NCBI RefSeq assembly: GCF_003311635.1
Contig: NZ_QEXL01000006.1
Coordinates: 56,770-120,769, forward strand
DNA length: 64,000 nt
Source of the DNA: Novacetimonas cocois
GTDB lineage: Bacteria; Pseudomonadota; Alphaproteobacteria; Acetobacterales; Acetobacteraceae
Direction of reading: 5' to 3'
Both the position numbers and the translations under genes were made by a program. Shown one piece after another: positions 63,422-64,000 of the stretch. Below the pieces are notes generated by a model. That model was given only the letters and a program-made list of their open reading frames with translations. It was not told the DNA's origin and made no database searches. The stretch's first letter is position 1; every line of letters begins with the position of its first letter.

Positions 63422-63778
63422 CTAATTATTTGATATTAGGTCTTTATCTGTTGGCTTTGCTGTGCCTGCTCCTATGGTAAATAAATTATCAAAGTGATTT
63501 AAGAATGTCTCTATCAAATGACCGTGGTAAAATCCATAAACAGTAGTTGTTATGTTTCTGTTTTTCGGCTTAATAATATTAAAAGTTAATCTATCTTCAT
63601 ATATTTCAGGTTTAAACCAAGCTAATGACCCCCATTGCTGGGAGGAGTGAGTATAATATATTTTATCATTACTTCTTTTCCATGTGTTTATCCGGCCTTT
63701 CTCTTCACTTTGAGAAAGCCTTTTATTAAACTCATCTAAAAGAGATTTTGGAGATACGGTGAAGAATCGAACTGCCAT
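63422..63778 (-). CDS. AT-rich hypothetical protein in a putative acquired island
   Basis: A 118-residue protein, not recognised. Its codon use (many A/T-ending codons, AAA/AAT-rich) is unlike every other gene in the window. It shows FFTVSPKSLLDEFNKRLSQS, a Trp-containing middle (QQWGSLAWFKPEIYEDRL) and a mixed alpha/beta pattern. AAAGAG at six bases supports ATG 63778; ATG 63829 would add 17 residues with a CSYC pair. A palindromic site sits just upstream. Function unknown; small size, AT-richness and own operator are compatible with an accessory or toxin-type gene, but this is speculation. Confidence 0.6.
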   Translation of the reverse strand: MAVRFFTVSPKSLLDEFNKRLSQSEEKGRINTWKRSNDKIYYTHSSQQWGSLAWFKPEIYEDRLTFNIIKPKNRNITTTVYGFYHGHLIETFLNHFDNLFTIGAGTAKPTDKDLISNN

Positions 63779-63812
63779 GACATGCTCTTTAAAGTTAAGA
63801 ATGCCACAATAA

Positions 63813-63847
63813 GAACATATGAAATACATTTCAAGAACATATGTTCT
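63813..63847. promoter_or_regulatory. Operator-like site upstream of the AT-rich gene
   Basis: GAACATATG occurs at 63813-63821 and 63835-63843, 22 bases (two helical turns) apart. The second copy is part of a perfect 14-bp palindrome AGAACATATGTTCT (63834-63847). A cooperative repressor site is likely; its protein is not in the window. Confidence 0.5.
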
Positions 63848-63945
63848 GTATATATGACGCTCATATTTTGGGGTCGTGAGAGTGTTCGTCCAAGCTGGGT
63901 TAGATGCTTGACCACATGAATCAAACAGAGTCCGACCTTATTTAA

Positions 63946-64000
63946 GAAACAGAAGAGGTCATCGGGGATCGGGGTTATGACAGCAACCGGATCAGACGAT
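63946..64000 (+). mobile_element. Fragment of an IS5-type transposase, running off the window
   Basis: From a TAA at 63943 the frame reads ETEEVIGDRGYDSNRIRR to the window edge. D-R-G-Y-D-S-N is the hallmark around the second catalytic Asp of IS4/IS5-family DDE transposases. The part before it is missing or in another frame, so this is a truncated copy or the second ORF of a frameshifted IS. Confidence 0.65.

Noticed and set aside
63834..63847. A LexA (SOS) box at AGAACATATGTTCT
   Set aside because: GAAC-N4-GTTC is the Gram-positive form; alphaproteobacterial LexA recognises the direct repeat GTTC-N7-GTTC. It is kept only as an unassigned operator-like site.

Overview
The window is a GC-rich chromosomal segment of an acetic acid bacterium (Acetobacteraceae), most like Komagataeibacter or Gluconacetobacter. 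The evidence is a fused transaldolase/glucose-6-phosphate isomerase inside a pentose-phosphate operon, the short NAD-type 6-phosphogluconate dehydrogenase, alphaproteobacterial gene orders (glnB-glnA, zapA-6S RNA-formyl-THF cyclo-ligase, rplM-rpsI), and a family of palindromic intergenic repeats. The genus is inferred from recognised protein families, not from a database search.

Layout. 1-9 kb: the C-terminal part of a mannitol dehydrogenase, a GNAT enzyme, a ModE-like regulator, the periplasmic glucan pair mdoG-mdoH, a secreted Cys-containing protein and a polyol permease. 9-11 kb: hisC and an ankyrin protein. 11.8-24.2 kb: one long + strand run, tkt, tal-pgi, gnd, zwf, two HAD phosphatases, pgl, rpiA, gntK and a low-molecular-weight phosphatase. 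It covers entry of gluconate and glucose-6-P, the oxidative branch and the sugar interconversions. 24-28.5 kb: an old yellow enzyme, tRNA-Asp, and the peroxide module ahpC-ahpD divergent from oxyR, then rpmJ. 29.5-33.4 kb: a MotA/MotB-like proton-channel cluster without flagellar genes, followed by suhB. 33.5-36.4 kb: EF-P with both of its beta-lysylation enzymes. 36.5-48.8 kb: thiE, zapA, 6S RNA, fau, a metallophosphoesterase, amn, tonB, an alpha/beta hydrolase, a quinone oxidoreductase, glnA-glnB and an aminotransferase. 48.8-62.9 kb: tRNA-His, envelope proteins, rplM-rpsI, a secreted nuclease, succinate-semialdehyde dehydrogenase, ilvD, an AsmA protein, tRNA-Thr and a DsbA-like protein.

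The right end changes character at about 63.25 kb. Directly after a 15-bp piece that looks like the 3' end of a tRNA-Ser gene, the DNA becomes strongly AT-rich. It carries an unrecognised gene with a palindromic operator-like site and ends in a fragment of an IS5-type transposase. I read this as the edge of an acquired island.

The most unusual structure in the window is a MITE-like repeat of about 150 bp, present ten times. It contains two near-perfect palindromes inside short inverted repeats. Eight of ten copies lie between convergent genes, and the two copies between co-directional genes are degraded. In one well-preserved copy (and one decayed copy) the two palindromes are in swapped order between unchanged flanks, as expected if the core had inverted at the inverted repeats.
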